From contig CAVRGT010000008.1 of the NCBI GenBank assembly GCA_963720805.1, forward strand, positions 62,001 through 126,000: a stretch of 64,000 bases of DNA. The letters are read 5' to 3'. Every line of letters starts with the position of its first letter. The stretch's first letter is position 1. The DNA is from VRUE01 sp963720805. Its GTDB lineage: Bacteria > Actinomycetota > Thermoleophilia > Solirubrobacterales > 70-9. The notes beneath the pieces are model-generated. The model did not search any database and was not told the origin of the DNA. It saw only the letters and a list, made by a program, of their open reading frames with translations. Positions 8,274 to 16,778 of this stretch are shown piece after piece. Position numbers and translations under genes: made by a program.

Positions 8274-8279
8274 GTTAGC
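8274..8279. repeat. IS481 target-site duplication, right copy
   Basis: GTTAGC directly right of the element. Its TTA (8275-8277) is the original TAA stop codon of the sulfatase on the minus strand. Confidence 0.85.
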
Positions 8280-9885
8280 TCGGCGGCTTGAGGCGGGTTT
8301 TTTCTACGCGGGCTAGCTTGCGTTTTAGGCGGAGGAATTCGCGCTCTTGCTCTTTGTTGCGTTTGTGGGCCTTGTAGGCGAGGTTCTGGCGCTCCAGGGG
8401 GTCGGTCTTGAGGTCGTACATCTCCCACTGGGGGGGCACCGGGTGTTCGCTGATGTCGTAGTACTTGGCCAGCTTCCAGCGGCCTTCGCGGATGCTGACC
8501 ACGTGGTTGGGCGGTTTCGGGTAGGGGCCGGTTTTCTGGCCTGACTGAAAGTCGTCGTAGGTGAAGACGACGTAGTCCTGGACCGAGTTTTTGGTTGAGG
8601 GGTGCAGGACCAGCTTCGAGTAGTCGACGCCCTGCCAGTTGGTGCGGGCGCTCTTTGGCGCCGCCGCCAGGCTGGCGAGCGTGGGCAGGAAGTCGACGTG
8701 GGAGACCAGCGCGTCGGTCTGATGCGGCTTGGGAAAGAGCCTGGGGTTGGAGTAGACGAGCGGCACCCGCGTCGCCTCCTCGTAGAAGTTGAAGTTCTTC
8801 TGGCGCAGGCCACCGTGGGCGAGGCCCATCTCACCGTGGTCGGCCGTGCGCACGATCAGGGTGTCCTCGAAGAGGCCGGTCTCTTCGAGCTTGTCGAGGA
8901 CGTTGACCAGGTAGCTGTCGGAGGAGCGCATCAGGTTGCCGTAGAAGTTGAGGTAGTTGCGCATCTGTTCGCGGTTTTTCGGCTTCCCGGTCAGGTTGAA
9001 GATTTTGAGGAACTGCTCCTGCACGGTTGGCTTGGTCGAGAGGTCTTCTTCGGCCGTCGCCGGGGCGTGGATGTTGCCCTCCAACCAGGTGGCGTCATAG
9101 CCCGCTTCGTCGAACGATTTGCTCGGGTAGAAGAGGACGTCGTGGGGGTTGACGACCGAGATCACCATGAAGAACGGCTGCTGCTGGGCCGCGGTCGAGC
9201 TCAGGTACTGCAGGGCGCCCTCGGTGCCGTCGGCGACGTTGCCTTCCTGGTCGATGAAGCGGCCGTCGTTGTCGATGTAGCCGCCGCCGGCCTCGGGGAC
9301 CGTCTGGTTGGCTCCGGCGTCGGGCGGGTTCCAGCGCAGGAAGCCGTACTTTTCGAGATCGGACGGCTGCGCGTCTTCTTTCACCGCCGGTTTCGAGCAG
9401 TGCCACTTGCCCTTGTAGACGACGTTGTAGCCCGCCGCCTTCATCACCGTCGCCAGGTTCTTCAAATCCGTGGGCAGGCTCACCTGGGGGTTTTCCGGCG
9501 GTTCCATGTCTTCCTCGAGCGTGTACTTGACCCCGTGCTGAGCGGGGAAGTAGCCGCTCATCAGGGTCGAGCGCGCCGGTGAGCACATGCAGGCGTTGGT
9601 GAAGGCGCGTTCGAAGCTGAGACCGTGCTGGCGCAGCCGCCGCATTCCCGGCAGGTTCTGGCGCAGCCAGTTCTGCGGGAAGTGCTGGATCGCCCGCTCC
9701 TGGTCGGTGAGGAAGAGGATGATGTTCATCCCCGCGACGTCCTTGCGCTTGCCCTTTTTCGCCGCGGCGAGCGCCTGCTCGACGCCGGCGCCCTGGGCCA
9801 GCAGCGCGGCCGCGGCGACACCGGCGCCGGAACCGATCAGTTCCTTGCGGGTAAGCCCGGCGTCGCGCTTTTCAGCATCGGTCAT
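8275..9885 (-). CDS. Secreted sulfatase (type I, formylglycine-dependent)
   Basis: A 536-residue alkaline-phosphatase-superfamily sulfatase. The active-site block CMCSPARSTLMSG has the C-x-P-x-R pattern in which Cys becomes formylglycine. NIILFLTDQE holds the metal Asp residues near the N-terminus, and HYDV-type histidines occur further on (NPHDVLF, RTADHGEMG). The N-terminus LTRKELIGSGAG followed by an Ala-rich segment looks Tat-like, but with RK instead of RR. The ATG overlaps the propeller gene's stop as ATGA. The substrate (sulfate ester) cannot be read. An IS element now sits directly at its stop codon. Confidence 0.88.
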   Translation of the reverse strand: MTDAEKRDAGLTRKELIGSGAGVAAAALLAQGAGVEQALAAAKKGKRKDVAGMNIILFLTDQERAIQHFPQNWLRQNLPGMRRLRQHGLSFERAFTNACMCSPARSTLMSGYFPAQHGVKYTLEEDMEPPENPQVSLPTDLKNLATVMKAAGYNVVYKGKWHCSKPAVKEDAQPSDLEKYGFLRWNPPDAGANQTVPEAGGGYIDNDGRFIDQEGNVADGTEGALQYLSSTAAQQQPFFMVISVVNPHDVLFYPSKSFDEAGYDATWLEGNIHAPATAEEDLSTKPTVQEQFLKIFNLTGKPKNREQMRNYLNFYGNLMRSSDSYLVNVLDKLEETGLFEDTLIVRTADHGEMGLAHGGLRQKNFNFYEEATRVPLVYSNPRLFPKPHQTDALVSHVDFLPTLASLAAAPKSARTNWQGVDYSKLVLHPSTKNSVQDYVVFTYDDFQSGQKTGPYPKPPNHVVSIREGRWKLAKYYDISEHPVPPQWEMYDLKTDPLERQNLAYKAHKRNKEQEREFLRLKRKLARVEKTRLKPPS

Positions 9886-11315
9886 TTATGCCTCCGGAAG
9901 ATGTCGACGGCATTGCTGCCGAACGAGGTCGAGTAAAGAAAGTGGCCGTCGGGGCTGAGCGCCAGCGAGCTGACGCCGCGCAATGCCCGCGCCCGCGTGC
10001 AACCCGGCACGGAGTGCGGCGCCAGGCAACCGCGGCGACCCGGCGCCTGCTTCAGCTTGCCGACCTTCTTGCCGCGATCGAGCACGTCGATGGCGCTGTT
10101 GGCGAAGGCGGCGACGTAGACGTTGGCCCCGTCGGGCGAGATCGCCAGGCCCTCCGGCGCCCGCATCGCGCGGCCGAAGGAGCAGCCCACGGCTCGCAGC
10201 CAGACCAGGCAGCCGGCCGTGCCCTGCTTCTGCGCGAGCCCACCGCTGCTGCGCGAGCGGGTGAAGGCGGTGACGCTGTTGCTGAACAGCGAGGTGACGT
10301 AGACGTCCCCGCCCGGGTTGAAGGCGACCGCGTTGGCGCCGCTCAACTCGACTCCGGTGGTGCAGCCGCTGAGCGCGCTGTTGGCGATGCAGCCGCTGCC
10401 GTCGCTCGCCTGGGTCAGGGTGCCGGTCGTCTGGTCCCGGGCCAGGGTGACGACCGCGTTGGAGAGGGCACTCGCAACGTAGAGGCTGGCCCCGTCGCCG
10501 CTGATCGCCATGCCCTCCGGCGCGCCGAGGGCGACGCCGAGCGCGCAACCGCTGATCGCTTCGGCGATGCAGCCGCTGCTGTTGCCGGGCTGGGTCAGCG
10601 CACCGCTGACGGGATCGCGATCGAAGACCGCCACCGCGTTGCCGAAGAAGGAGCCGACGTAGACGTTCTCGCCGTTGGGGCTGATGACGACCACGTCGGG
10701 CCCGACCAGGGCCCGGCCGACGGCGCAGACCGGGATCGGCACCCCGGCGATACAGCCGGCGCTGGCCGGGAGCTGGGTCAGCGCGCCGCTGATCGGGTTG
10801 CGCTGGAAGATCGAGATCGAGTTGCTCGCCCGCGAGGTCGCGTAGACGTTGCGGCCGTCAGGGCTGACGGCGACCGAGTTGGGACCGTCGAGGCCGATCG
10901 CCGTGGCGCACCCCTGGGCAGCTTTGGCGGCGATGCAACCCGCAGCGCCCTTGCTCTGGGTAAGCGCGCCACTGCGCGGGTTGCGGTGGAAGATCGCGAT
11001 CGCGTCGCTGCGCGAGGAGGCGACGTAGACGCTCTTGCCGTCGGGGCTGAGCGCGATCGCGCGCGAGCCCATGAACGGGCCGGGACCCTTGAGCGCGCGG
11101 GCGACCCCGCAGCCGGCGCCGTGGGCGGAGCGATCGACCAGGCAGCCGCTCTTACCGGCGAGCTGCGCGAGCGTCCCCGCCCTTTCTTGGCGCGGTTGGT
11201 GCTTCGGACCGGCCGCGGCAAACGCACTCGGCGCAAGCAGCAAGAGAGCGACCAAGGCCACCAACACCGCCGGCAGCGGACGGGCGAGGGACGACTCTCG
11301 AAGGTGGAGGTGCAC
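9882..11315 (-). CDS. Secreted beta-propeller protein with paired-Cys repeats
   Basis: A probable GTG start at 11315 gives a signal peptide (LVALVALLLLAPSAFA) and about 477 residues. The rest is a lactonase/YVTN-type propeller of about seven blades. Each blade has SPDG-x-x-VY(V/A)AS followed by SNAI(A/S)IF-R-x-P-x-SGAL-TQ. Each blade also carries two Cys in a GC(I/L)A...GC spacing about 12 residues apart, presumably a disulfide stabilising each blade. It is ATGA-coupled to the sulfatase and 41 bp after the SUMF1-like gene, so the three are probably co-expressed and exported. Enzymatic activity is not evident; binding of a polymer or partner is possible. Confidence 0.75.
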   Translation of the reverse strand: MHLHLRESSLARPLPAVLVALVALLLLAPSAFAAAGPKHQPRQERAGTLAQLAGKSGCLVDRSAHGAGCGVARALKGPGPFMGSRAIALSPDGKSVYVASSRSDAIAIFHRNPRSGALTQSKGAAGCIAAKAAQGCATAIGLDGPNSVAVSPDGRNVYATSRASNSISIFQRNPISGALTQLPASAGCIAGVPIPVCAVGRALVGPDVVVISPNGENVYVGSFFGNAVAVFDRDPVSGALTQPGNSSGCIAEAISGCALGVALGAPEGMAISGDGASLYVASALSNAVVTLARDQTTGTLTQASDGSGCIANSALSGCTTGVELSGANAVAFNPGGDVYVTSLFSNSVTAFTRSRSSGGLAQKQGTAGCLVWLRAVGCSFGRAMRAPEGLAISPDGANVYVAAFANSAIDVLDRGKKVGKLKQAPGRRGCLAPHSVPGCTRARALRGVSSLALSPDGHFLYSTSFGSNAVDIFRRHK

Positions 11316-11356
11316 GCGTTGCGAGCCTATTGCGCCCCGCGGACACCCGCAACGGC

Positions 11357-12631
11357 TCAGTGCTTGCTCACCTTCAGGTTGCCGAGCACGCCGATGCGTA
11401 TCCCCAGCCAGGGGTAGGTGGCGGTGTAGAAGGTGTTGTCCTGCGGCTGCAGGCCGACCGCCGAGAGCCAGAGTTGGTAGACGGGGGCGTTGGAGATGCC
11501 GCCGTGCAGGCGTCGCCAGACCCGCCGGCCCTTGACGCCGAACGGAGGCGGCGTGATCGTGTCGGTCCACTCGACCGCGTTGCCGCCCTGGTCAAGCGTT
11601 CCCCACGGTGAGGTGGTCGCGGCCTGGCCGACCGTCTCGAGGCTGCCCTGGTAGGCCTTTTCGTAGGTCGAGGCCTTGATCCCAAGGGGATTCACCGTCG
11701 CGCAGGTTGTCGCACTGAAGGCGGAGGGGCACCAGCTCGGCGCCGCGGTTTCGGAGGCGTGGAAGTTCGCCAGCGGCTGGATCGAGGCGTTGGTGACGTC
11801 ACCGGTGGTCGGGTTGAGCGTGGTCTGGTGCGGCGCGGCCGCCCCTTCGTCGCCGAAGGCGCCGGGGTTGGTCGGGTATTGCCAGTAGGAGTACTTACCG
11901 CCGCCGTTGGGGTCGTAGTAGGCCGCCTTGATCCACTCGTTCTGAGAGGGGATGACGAAGCCCCGCTTGTGCGAGCGGGTCATCGCCCGCACGTGCATGT
12001 CGTACATCCCCGTCTCCGTCCGGCGCGAGAGCCGCACCCGGTAGGTGACGTAGTGGAAGCTGCCGGCGCTGCTGCTGCGCTTGGAGAGAACTCGGCCGTT
12101 ATAGAGCGAGTTGGCGAAGCGCGCCGAGCGCAGGAAGTTGGCGAAGCCGTAGGGCTTGTTGGCCCATTCCGGCGCGGCGACAGAGTAGTGGTGACCGGGA
12201 GAGGCACCGGCGGAAAAGTCGATCTGGCCGTACTTGGGCCATTCGGTGCCGCTCTCGGTCGAGCTGTAGAGCTTGTGTCTGTTGCGACCCGCAGGGTCGG
12301 CGGTGTTGAGGAAGGCCACGTACTGGGCAACCGTCACCTCGAGTTGACCAACACCGTAGCCATAGCCGACCGAACCAACCGTCTGGCAGGGAGGCTGTTT
12401 TTCGGCGGGGACAACTTCGGCACACGAGGAGTAGACCGCGTCGGTGAAGGGAACGATCCCCACCGAGGGATTACCCGGAGCGCCAACCTTGACCGTCTTG
12501 AAGCTGAGGACGGAGGGCTTCGCAACGGCGCCCGAGAGGGCCGGCGCGGCGAGCGCTGCCAAGGCGAGGACCGCGAAGGCGATCGGGAGGCGATTTTTCA
12601 AGGCAGCGGGAACGGCGCGTATAGCGGGCAT
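11357..12631 (-). CDS. Secreted SUMF1/FGE-sulfatase-fold protein lacking the catalytic cysteines
   Basis: A 424-residue protein with an N-terminal signal peptide (IAFAVLALAALAAPALSGAVA). The FGE-sulfatase fold is recognisable from QLEVTVAQYVAFLN, the mid-protein FVIPSQNEWIKAAYY, GGNAVEWTD and the terminal LGIRIGV. Formylglycine-generating enzymes use a Cys pair near the C-terminus; the matching region here (GGISNAPVYQLWLSAVG) has none. The four Cys present are elsewhere. It is therefore unlikely to activate the downstream sulfatase and may bind substrate or a metal instead. Such families are common as extracellular accessory proteins. Confidence 0.75.
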   Translation of the reverse strand: MPAIRAVPAALKNRLPIAFAVLALAALAAPALSGAVAKPSVLSFKTVKVGAPGNPSVGIVPFTDAVYSSCAEVVPAEKQPPCQTVGSVGYGYGVGQLEVTVAQYVAFLNTADPAGRNRHKLYSSTESGTEWPKYGQIDFSAGASPGHHYSVAAPEWANKPYGFANFLRSARFANSLYNGRVLSKRSSSAGSFHYVTYRVRLSRRTETGMYDMHVRAMTRSHKRGFVIPSQNEWIKAAYYDPNGGGKYSYWQYPTNPGAFGDEGAAAPHQTTLNPTTGDVTNASIQPLANFHASETAAPSWCPSAFSATTCATVNPLGIKASTYEKAYQGSLETVGQAATTSPWGTLDQGGNAVEWTDTITPPPFGVKGRRVWRRLHGGISNAPVYQLWLSAVGLQPQDNTFYTATYPWLGIRIGVLGNLKVSKH

Positions 12632-12803
12632 CTGGCCTCATCGACGTAGGGCCGGAAAGCTTTAGCTCGGGCGCCGATGTGATAGCTTCGCGGCCGTTTA
12701 AAAGAGATTCCCTGATTGATCAGTCGGGCAGGGGCATTTGGGGTACGCAAAAAGCCAAATCGGGTCGTCAGCCGATCCGACCGACAGACAAGAGGTGAAA
12801 TTT

Positions 12804-14222
12804 ATGAGTCCTCTCATTCGCCGGGAGGTAAGAAGTCTCACTCCCGGAGACGGCATCCTGGCCGCCTACTCAGAAGCGGTAAGGGTGATGCAGGAACGCC
12901 CCGCCGAGGACCCGACCAGCTGGACCTACCAGGCCGGGATCCACGGCAGCGAAGAAGGCGCCCCCAAGCCGCTTTGGAACCAGTGCAAGCACGGCACCTG
13001 GTATTTCGTCGCCTGGCACCGGATGTACCTCTACTACTTCGAGCAGATCGTACGCGCCGCGATCCAAGAAGTCGGAGGGTCGAGCGACTGGGCGGTTCCC
13101 TACTGGAACTACGGGTTGGACGGAGTCAACGCCTCGATCCCTGACGCCTTCCGCGACCCGACCAATCCCGACGGCAGCAAGAACTACCTCTACGTGGAAG
13201 AGCGGGCGCCGGGCATCAATGGCGGCGCGGTCTTGCCCGAACCGGCAACCTCTCCCGCCGTCGCGCTCTCGCGGCCGGACTTCATCGGTGTGGCTGAATT
13301 CGGCGGCGGCGTCGCCCCGCCCAACGAACAGTTCTGGAGTAAGACGGGCCGCCTCGAGCAGACCCCCCACAACGTGGTTCACAGCCTCGTCGGCGGGGGG
13401 ACCGGCTGGATGGGGAACCCCGATCAGGCCGCAAAAGACCCGATCTTCTGGCTCCACCACTCCAACATCGACCGCATCTGGGCCTTATGGAACGCCCACG
13501 GACACGTCGACCCGACCGACCCCAAGTGGACCGACCAGGCCTTCGAATTCTTCGACGCCGGTGGCAACCAGGTAGCGAAGAGCTGCAAAGAAGTCATGGA
13601 TACCATCAAAGATCTCGACTACACCTACGATCCGCCGCCGGGGGGCGTCCCGGCGGCAGCGCCGCCCTCACCGACTCCACTGCCACCAGAAATGCCGTCC
13701 CCCACACCGGAAGAGCCAAAGGTCGTCGGCGCCGCGCCGGAAGCGGTGACGCTGACCGGGGAAGTCGCTGCGATCCCGGTCGAGGTGGACGATCGGGCGA
13801 AGGAAGAGGTCGAAGAGGCCTCGCGCAAATCGGACCCGCGGCGCCTCTACCTGAACATCGAGGACATCGAGGGCGAGGTTGACCCCGGCAGCGTCTACGG
13901 CGTCTACGTCAACCTGCCCAAGGGTGCCGATGCAGCCAAGCGCGAGGAACACCACGTCACCAACGTCTCGTTCTTCGGCATTGAACGCGCCAAGAACCCA
14001 CGCGATGACGAACACTCGCACAGCCTGCGGGTGAGCGTCGATGTCGGTCACATCCTCAGCGCCGTGAGCGAGACCGACAGGTGGGACGGCGAGCCGATCG
14101 ACGTGACCTTCTGCCCGCTCACGCTGTCCCCCGGCGAGGGTCAGGGCGATGAGTACAAGGCGGAAGAGCCCGCAGAGCACCCGCCGGTGAAAATCGGCAG
14201 GGTCAGCCTCTCGGTCGAATAG
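12804..14222 (+). CDS. Tyrosinase (type 3 dicopper oxidase)
   Basis: A 472-residue tyrosinase that oxidises phenols to o-quinones. CuA ligands are in QAGIHGSEE, the KHGTWYF stretch and FVAWHRMYLYYFE. CuB ligands are in TPHNVVHSLVG and PIFWLHHSNIDRIW. After a Pro-rich linker (about residues 270-300) a C-terminal domain starts at RLYLNIEDIEGEVDPGSVYG, similar to polyphenol-oxidase C-terminal domains that can shield the active site. AAGAGG precedes the ATG at 12804. No signal peptide is visible. The DUF2182 gene starts 9 bp downstream, so the two are likely co-transcribed. The 172 bp upstream hold the divergent promoters, with no further recognisable signal. Confidence 0.9.
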   Translation: MSPLIRREVRSLTPGDGILAAYSEAVRVMQERPAEDPTSWTYQAGIHGSEEGAPKPLWNQCKHGTWYFVAWHRMYLYYFEQIVRAAIQEVGGSSDWAVPYWNYGLDGVNASIPDAFRDPTNPDGSKNYLYVEERAPGINGGAVLPEPATSPAVALSRPDFIGVAEFGGGVAPPNEQFWSKTGRLEQTPHNVVHSLVGGGTGWMGNPDQAAKDPIFWLHHSNIDRIWALWNAHGHVDPTDPKWTDQAFEFFDAGGNQVAKSCKEVMDTIKDLDYTYDPPPGGVPAAAPPSPTPLPPEMPSPTPEEPKVVGAAPEAVTLTGEVAAIPVEVDDRAKEEVEEASRKSDPRRLYLNIEDIEGEVDPGSVYGVYVNLPKGADAAKREEHHVTNVSFFGIERAKNPRDDEHSHSLRVSVDVGHILSAVSETDRWDGEPIDVTFCPLTLSPGEGQGDEYKAEEPAEHPPVKIGRVSLSVE

Positions 14223-14231
14223 CGGACACAG

Positions 14232-15083
14232 ATGCGGGCGCTGCAGCCCCAAGCGTCCGGTGGTGCCGCCGGCCGATTTCGCGGAAAGCTCCGCGGGATC
14301 GGCCGGCGGCCCACGTTCTGGGTGGAGCTTGGCGTCGGATTGGTCTGGATCGCGATCGCCGCCGCCTCCGGGGAAATCCTCGCCGCCGCTGGATCGCCGG
14401 GCGGCGCGGCCTGGGCCGGCGGCTCGGTCTGGTTCTGTCACCTGGCCGGCGCCGGCACTACCTCAGGCCTTGGCGGCGCAGCGGTGAGCGGCCCCGCGCC
14501 CGAAGTCGCGTCGCTTGTCGCCGGCCTGCCGATGTGGGCGCTGATGGCGGTGGCGATGATGCTGCCGACGGCGATGCCGGCCGTCCGCCACGTCGCCGTC
14601 AACAGCCTCTACTGGCGGCGGCGGCGAGCGGTGGTGGAGTTCATCGCCGTCTACCTGGGGATCTGGGCGCTGTTCAGCACGCTGGTGCTGGGCGTCGCGG
14701 CCGCCAGAGCGCCGACCGGCTCGGCCCTCGCCGTGCCGCTGGTCCTCGCGGTCGCCGCACTCTGGCAACTGACGCCACTGAAGCGCCGCGCCCTGCGCGC
14801 CTGCCACCAACCACGAGCGCTGCCTCCATATGGGTGGCGGGCCACCGCCGGGGTCGCCCGCTTCGGCCTCGGCAACGGCGGCGCCTGCCTCGCTTCCTGC
14901 TGGGCCCTGATGCTGACCATGGCAGTGGTCAGCTCGGCGAGACTGGCCTGGATGGCGGCGCTGACGGCCCTGATCGCGATCGAGAAGCTCAACCTCAAAC
15001 CCGCCCGCACCGCCCGTCGCACCGGCCTCCTGCTCGGCGCCGCGGCGATCGCCGCAACGGCGATAACGCTCGGAGTGCTTTAA
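14232..15083 (+). CDS. DUF2182 integral membrane protein
   Basis: A 283-residue multi-pass protein of the DUF2182 family (predicted metal-binding membrane proteins). Family signatures are WALMAVAMMLPTAMPAVRHVA (shortened here), the Trp/Leu-rich LWQLTPLKRRALRACH and GNGGACLASCWALML. The Met-rich helix and the Cys-x-x-x-Cys would suit metal handling. It directly follows the tyrosinase gene, so supply of copper to that enzyme is a reasonable guess. The family has no proven function. Confidence 0.75.
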   Translation: MRALQPQASGGAAGRFRGKLRGIGRRPTFWVELGVGLVWIAIAAASGEILAAAGSPGGAAWAGGSVWFCHLAGAGTTSGLGGAAVSGPAPEVASLVAGLPMWALMAVAMMLPTAMPAVRHVAVNSLYWRRRRAVVEFIAVYLGIWALFSTLVLGVAAARAPTGSALAVPLVLAVAALWQLTPLKRRALRACHQPRALPPYGWRATAGVARFGLGNGGACLASCWALMLTMAVVSSARLAWMAALTALIAIEKLNLKPARTARRTGLLLGAAAIAATAITLGVL

Positions 15084-15148
15084 CCCGGCGCCGTCCGGGA
15101 ACTAGGTTGAGGTGGACAGCTTCAGCGCAAACGAGCGAAAGGAACGCG

Positions 15149-15913
15149 ATGACGAGCACCCTTGACGGCACCGTCGCCCTGATCACTGGCGCCAGCAGCG
15201 GCATCGGCGAGGCAACCGCGCGGGCCCTGGCCGCGCGGGGCGCCAACGTCGCGGTGGCGGCCCGCCGGCTCGATCGGCTGGAGCACCTGGCGAGCGAGAT
15301 CGGCGGCGAGGGCCGTACCGCCCTGGCGATCCAGTCCGACATCACCGACCAGGAGCAGGCGATCGCCGCCGTCGATCGCACCGTCGATGAGCTCGGCCGG
15401 CTCGACATCCTCGTCAACAACGCCGGCCAGATGCTGCTCGGCCCGATCGAGGAGGCCCCCACGGAGGAGTGGGACCGGATGATCGACCTCAACCTCAAGG
15501 GCCTGATCAACACCACCCACGCCGCCCTCCCCCACCTGCTCACCGCCGCCGAGGACTCGCCGCGGGGCTGCGCCGACGTGGTCAACATCAGCTCGGTCGC
15601 GGGACGCATCGCCCGCTCGGGCTCCGGTGTCTACAACCTGACCAAGCACGGGGTCGGCGCCTTCAGCGAGTCCTTCCGCCAGGAGTTCGCCAAGCGCAAG
15701 GTCCGCTCGACCCTGATCGAGCCCGGCGCCGTCGCCACCGAGCTGACCGACCACATCCGCGACGGGGTGCGGGAGAAAGTGCGCGAGCGCTTCGTCGACA
15801 TGAAGACGCTCGAGGCGGTCGACATCGCCGACGCGATCGCCTACGCCGTCACTCGCCCCGCGCACGTCTCGCTCAACGAGGTGCTGATCCGCCCGACCGA
15901 ACAGGTGGGGTGA
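15149..15913 (+). CDS. Short-chain dehydrogenase/reductase (SDR)
   Basis: A 254-residue classical SDR. The cofactor motif is TGASSGIGEATA, the NNAG motif is ILVNNAGQ, and the catalytic set is Ser in INISSVAGR with Tyr-x-x-x-Lys in VYNLTKHG. The Arg after the second strand (AARRLDRL) suggests NADP preference. It lies between the DUF2182 gene and the gntR operator. The substrate is unknown. Confidence 0.85.
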   Translation: MTSTLDGTVALITGASSGIGEATARALAARGANVAVAARRLDRLEHLASEIGGEGRTALAIQSDITDQEQAIAAVDRTVDELGRLDILVNNAGQMLLGPIEEAPTEEWDRMIDLNLKGLINTTHAALPHLLTAAEDSPRGCADVVNISSVAGRIARSGSGVYNLTKHGVGAFSESFRQEFAKRKVRSTLIEPGAVATELTDHIRDGVREKVRERFVDMKTLEAVDIADAIAYAVTRPAHVSLNEVLIRPTEQVG

Positions 15914-15946
15914 TTAGCCGGCCCGCGCCGCCCTCCTCATCTACCG

Positions 15947-15966
15947 GTGACTAATCGAAGGTATTC
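15947..15966. promoter_or_regulatory. Candidate GntR operator 1 (upstream of gntR)
   Basis: GTGACTAATCGAAGGTATTC, 11 bp before the gntR start. Its inverted relative lies upstream of the Rieske gene (20228-20245). Both share GTGACTAAT and GGTATTC, with spacers of 4 and 2 nt. This suggests autoregulation. Confidence 0.5.
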
Positions 15967-15977
15967 TCGGTGGACGC

Positions 15978-16778
15978 ATGGTCCAGCCCACCCAACCAGG
16001 CCCGGGTCGGCCCAGGCGATCGTCCGATATTCCCCTTGGGGGCAGCCGCAGGCTTGATCGCAATAGCGATGTGCCACTTTATTTCCAGCTTGCTTCGGCG
16101 CTTAAGGTGATGTTGGAGGTCGGGGCCTGGGAGTCCGGTGCCCGCTTTGCCTCCGAGCGCGAGATCGAAGAAGAGTTCGGCGTCTCGCGCGCGGTGATTC
16201 GCCCGGCGCTCGATCTGCTCGTCGGCGACGGGGCGATCTTCCGGGTCAAGGGGTCCGGTGCGTTCGTCGCGCCGCCGCGCCGCGAGATCGAGGTCGCCGG
16301 ACTGGTGCGGCTCTGGCTGGAGCAACACGACACTCGCCAGGTCACCGTGCATGCGGCACGCGAGATCCTGCCCGATCCCACCGTTTCGCAATTCCTCGCG
16401 CTCGAGGACGAAAGCGACCCGATCGCCCACGTGACCGCGGTCGTCGACGTCGGCGAGCCCTCGGTCTGCCTGGTCGACTCCTACACCACGACCACCCACG
16501 TTCCCTGGTTCCTGTCCACCGCCGAGGCGCTCAAAGCCGGGGCGACACCGCCCCCGGGGGGCAAACTCGAGCTGACCCGAGCCACCGTCTCGGTCGAGCA
16601 CACCTTCTTCGGTGAGTGGGGCTCTTCACAGGTCGGAGCAACGGCCGGAGAGCCGGCCCTGATGGGCCGCTTCGTCCAGTTCGGCCGCACCAATGGGTCC
16701 GAAGAGGAATTTCCGCTCGAGTTCGCCCGGCTCATCTACCGTGCCGACAGCGCCCAGCTCGCCTTCGTGCTCAGTTGA
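15978..16778 (+). CDS. GntR family transcriptional regulator (HutC/UTRA type)
   Basis: A 266-residue regulator. The winged helix at about residues 30-95 has DVPLYFQLASALK, ASEREIEEEFGVSRAVIRPAL and the wing VKGSGAFVAPP. The remainder is a UTRA-like effector domain. Its TGA overlaps the TTG start of livH (TTGA), so it is the first gene of the transporter-oxygenase operon and probably senses the transported compound. A paired sequence motif before this gene and before the oxygenase fits its operator. Confidence 0.85.
   Translation: MVQPTQPGPGRPRRSSDIPLGGSRRLDRNSDVPLYFQLASALKVMLEVGAWESGARFASEREIEEEFGVSRAVIRPALDLLVGDGAIFRVKGSGAFVAPPRREIEVAGLVRLWLEQHDTRQVTVHAAREILPDPTVSQFLALEDESDPIAHVTAVVDVGEPSVCLVDSYTTTTHVPWFLSTAEALKAGATPPPGGKLELTRATVSVEHTFFGEWGSSQVGATAGEPALMGRFVQFGRTNGSEEEFPLEFARLIYRADSAQLAFVLS

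Noticed and set aside
9888..11417. Long plus-strand frame (about 510 codons) opposite the beta-propeller gene
   Set aside because: Low-complexity antisense translation of a repeat protein; no start signal or domain.
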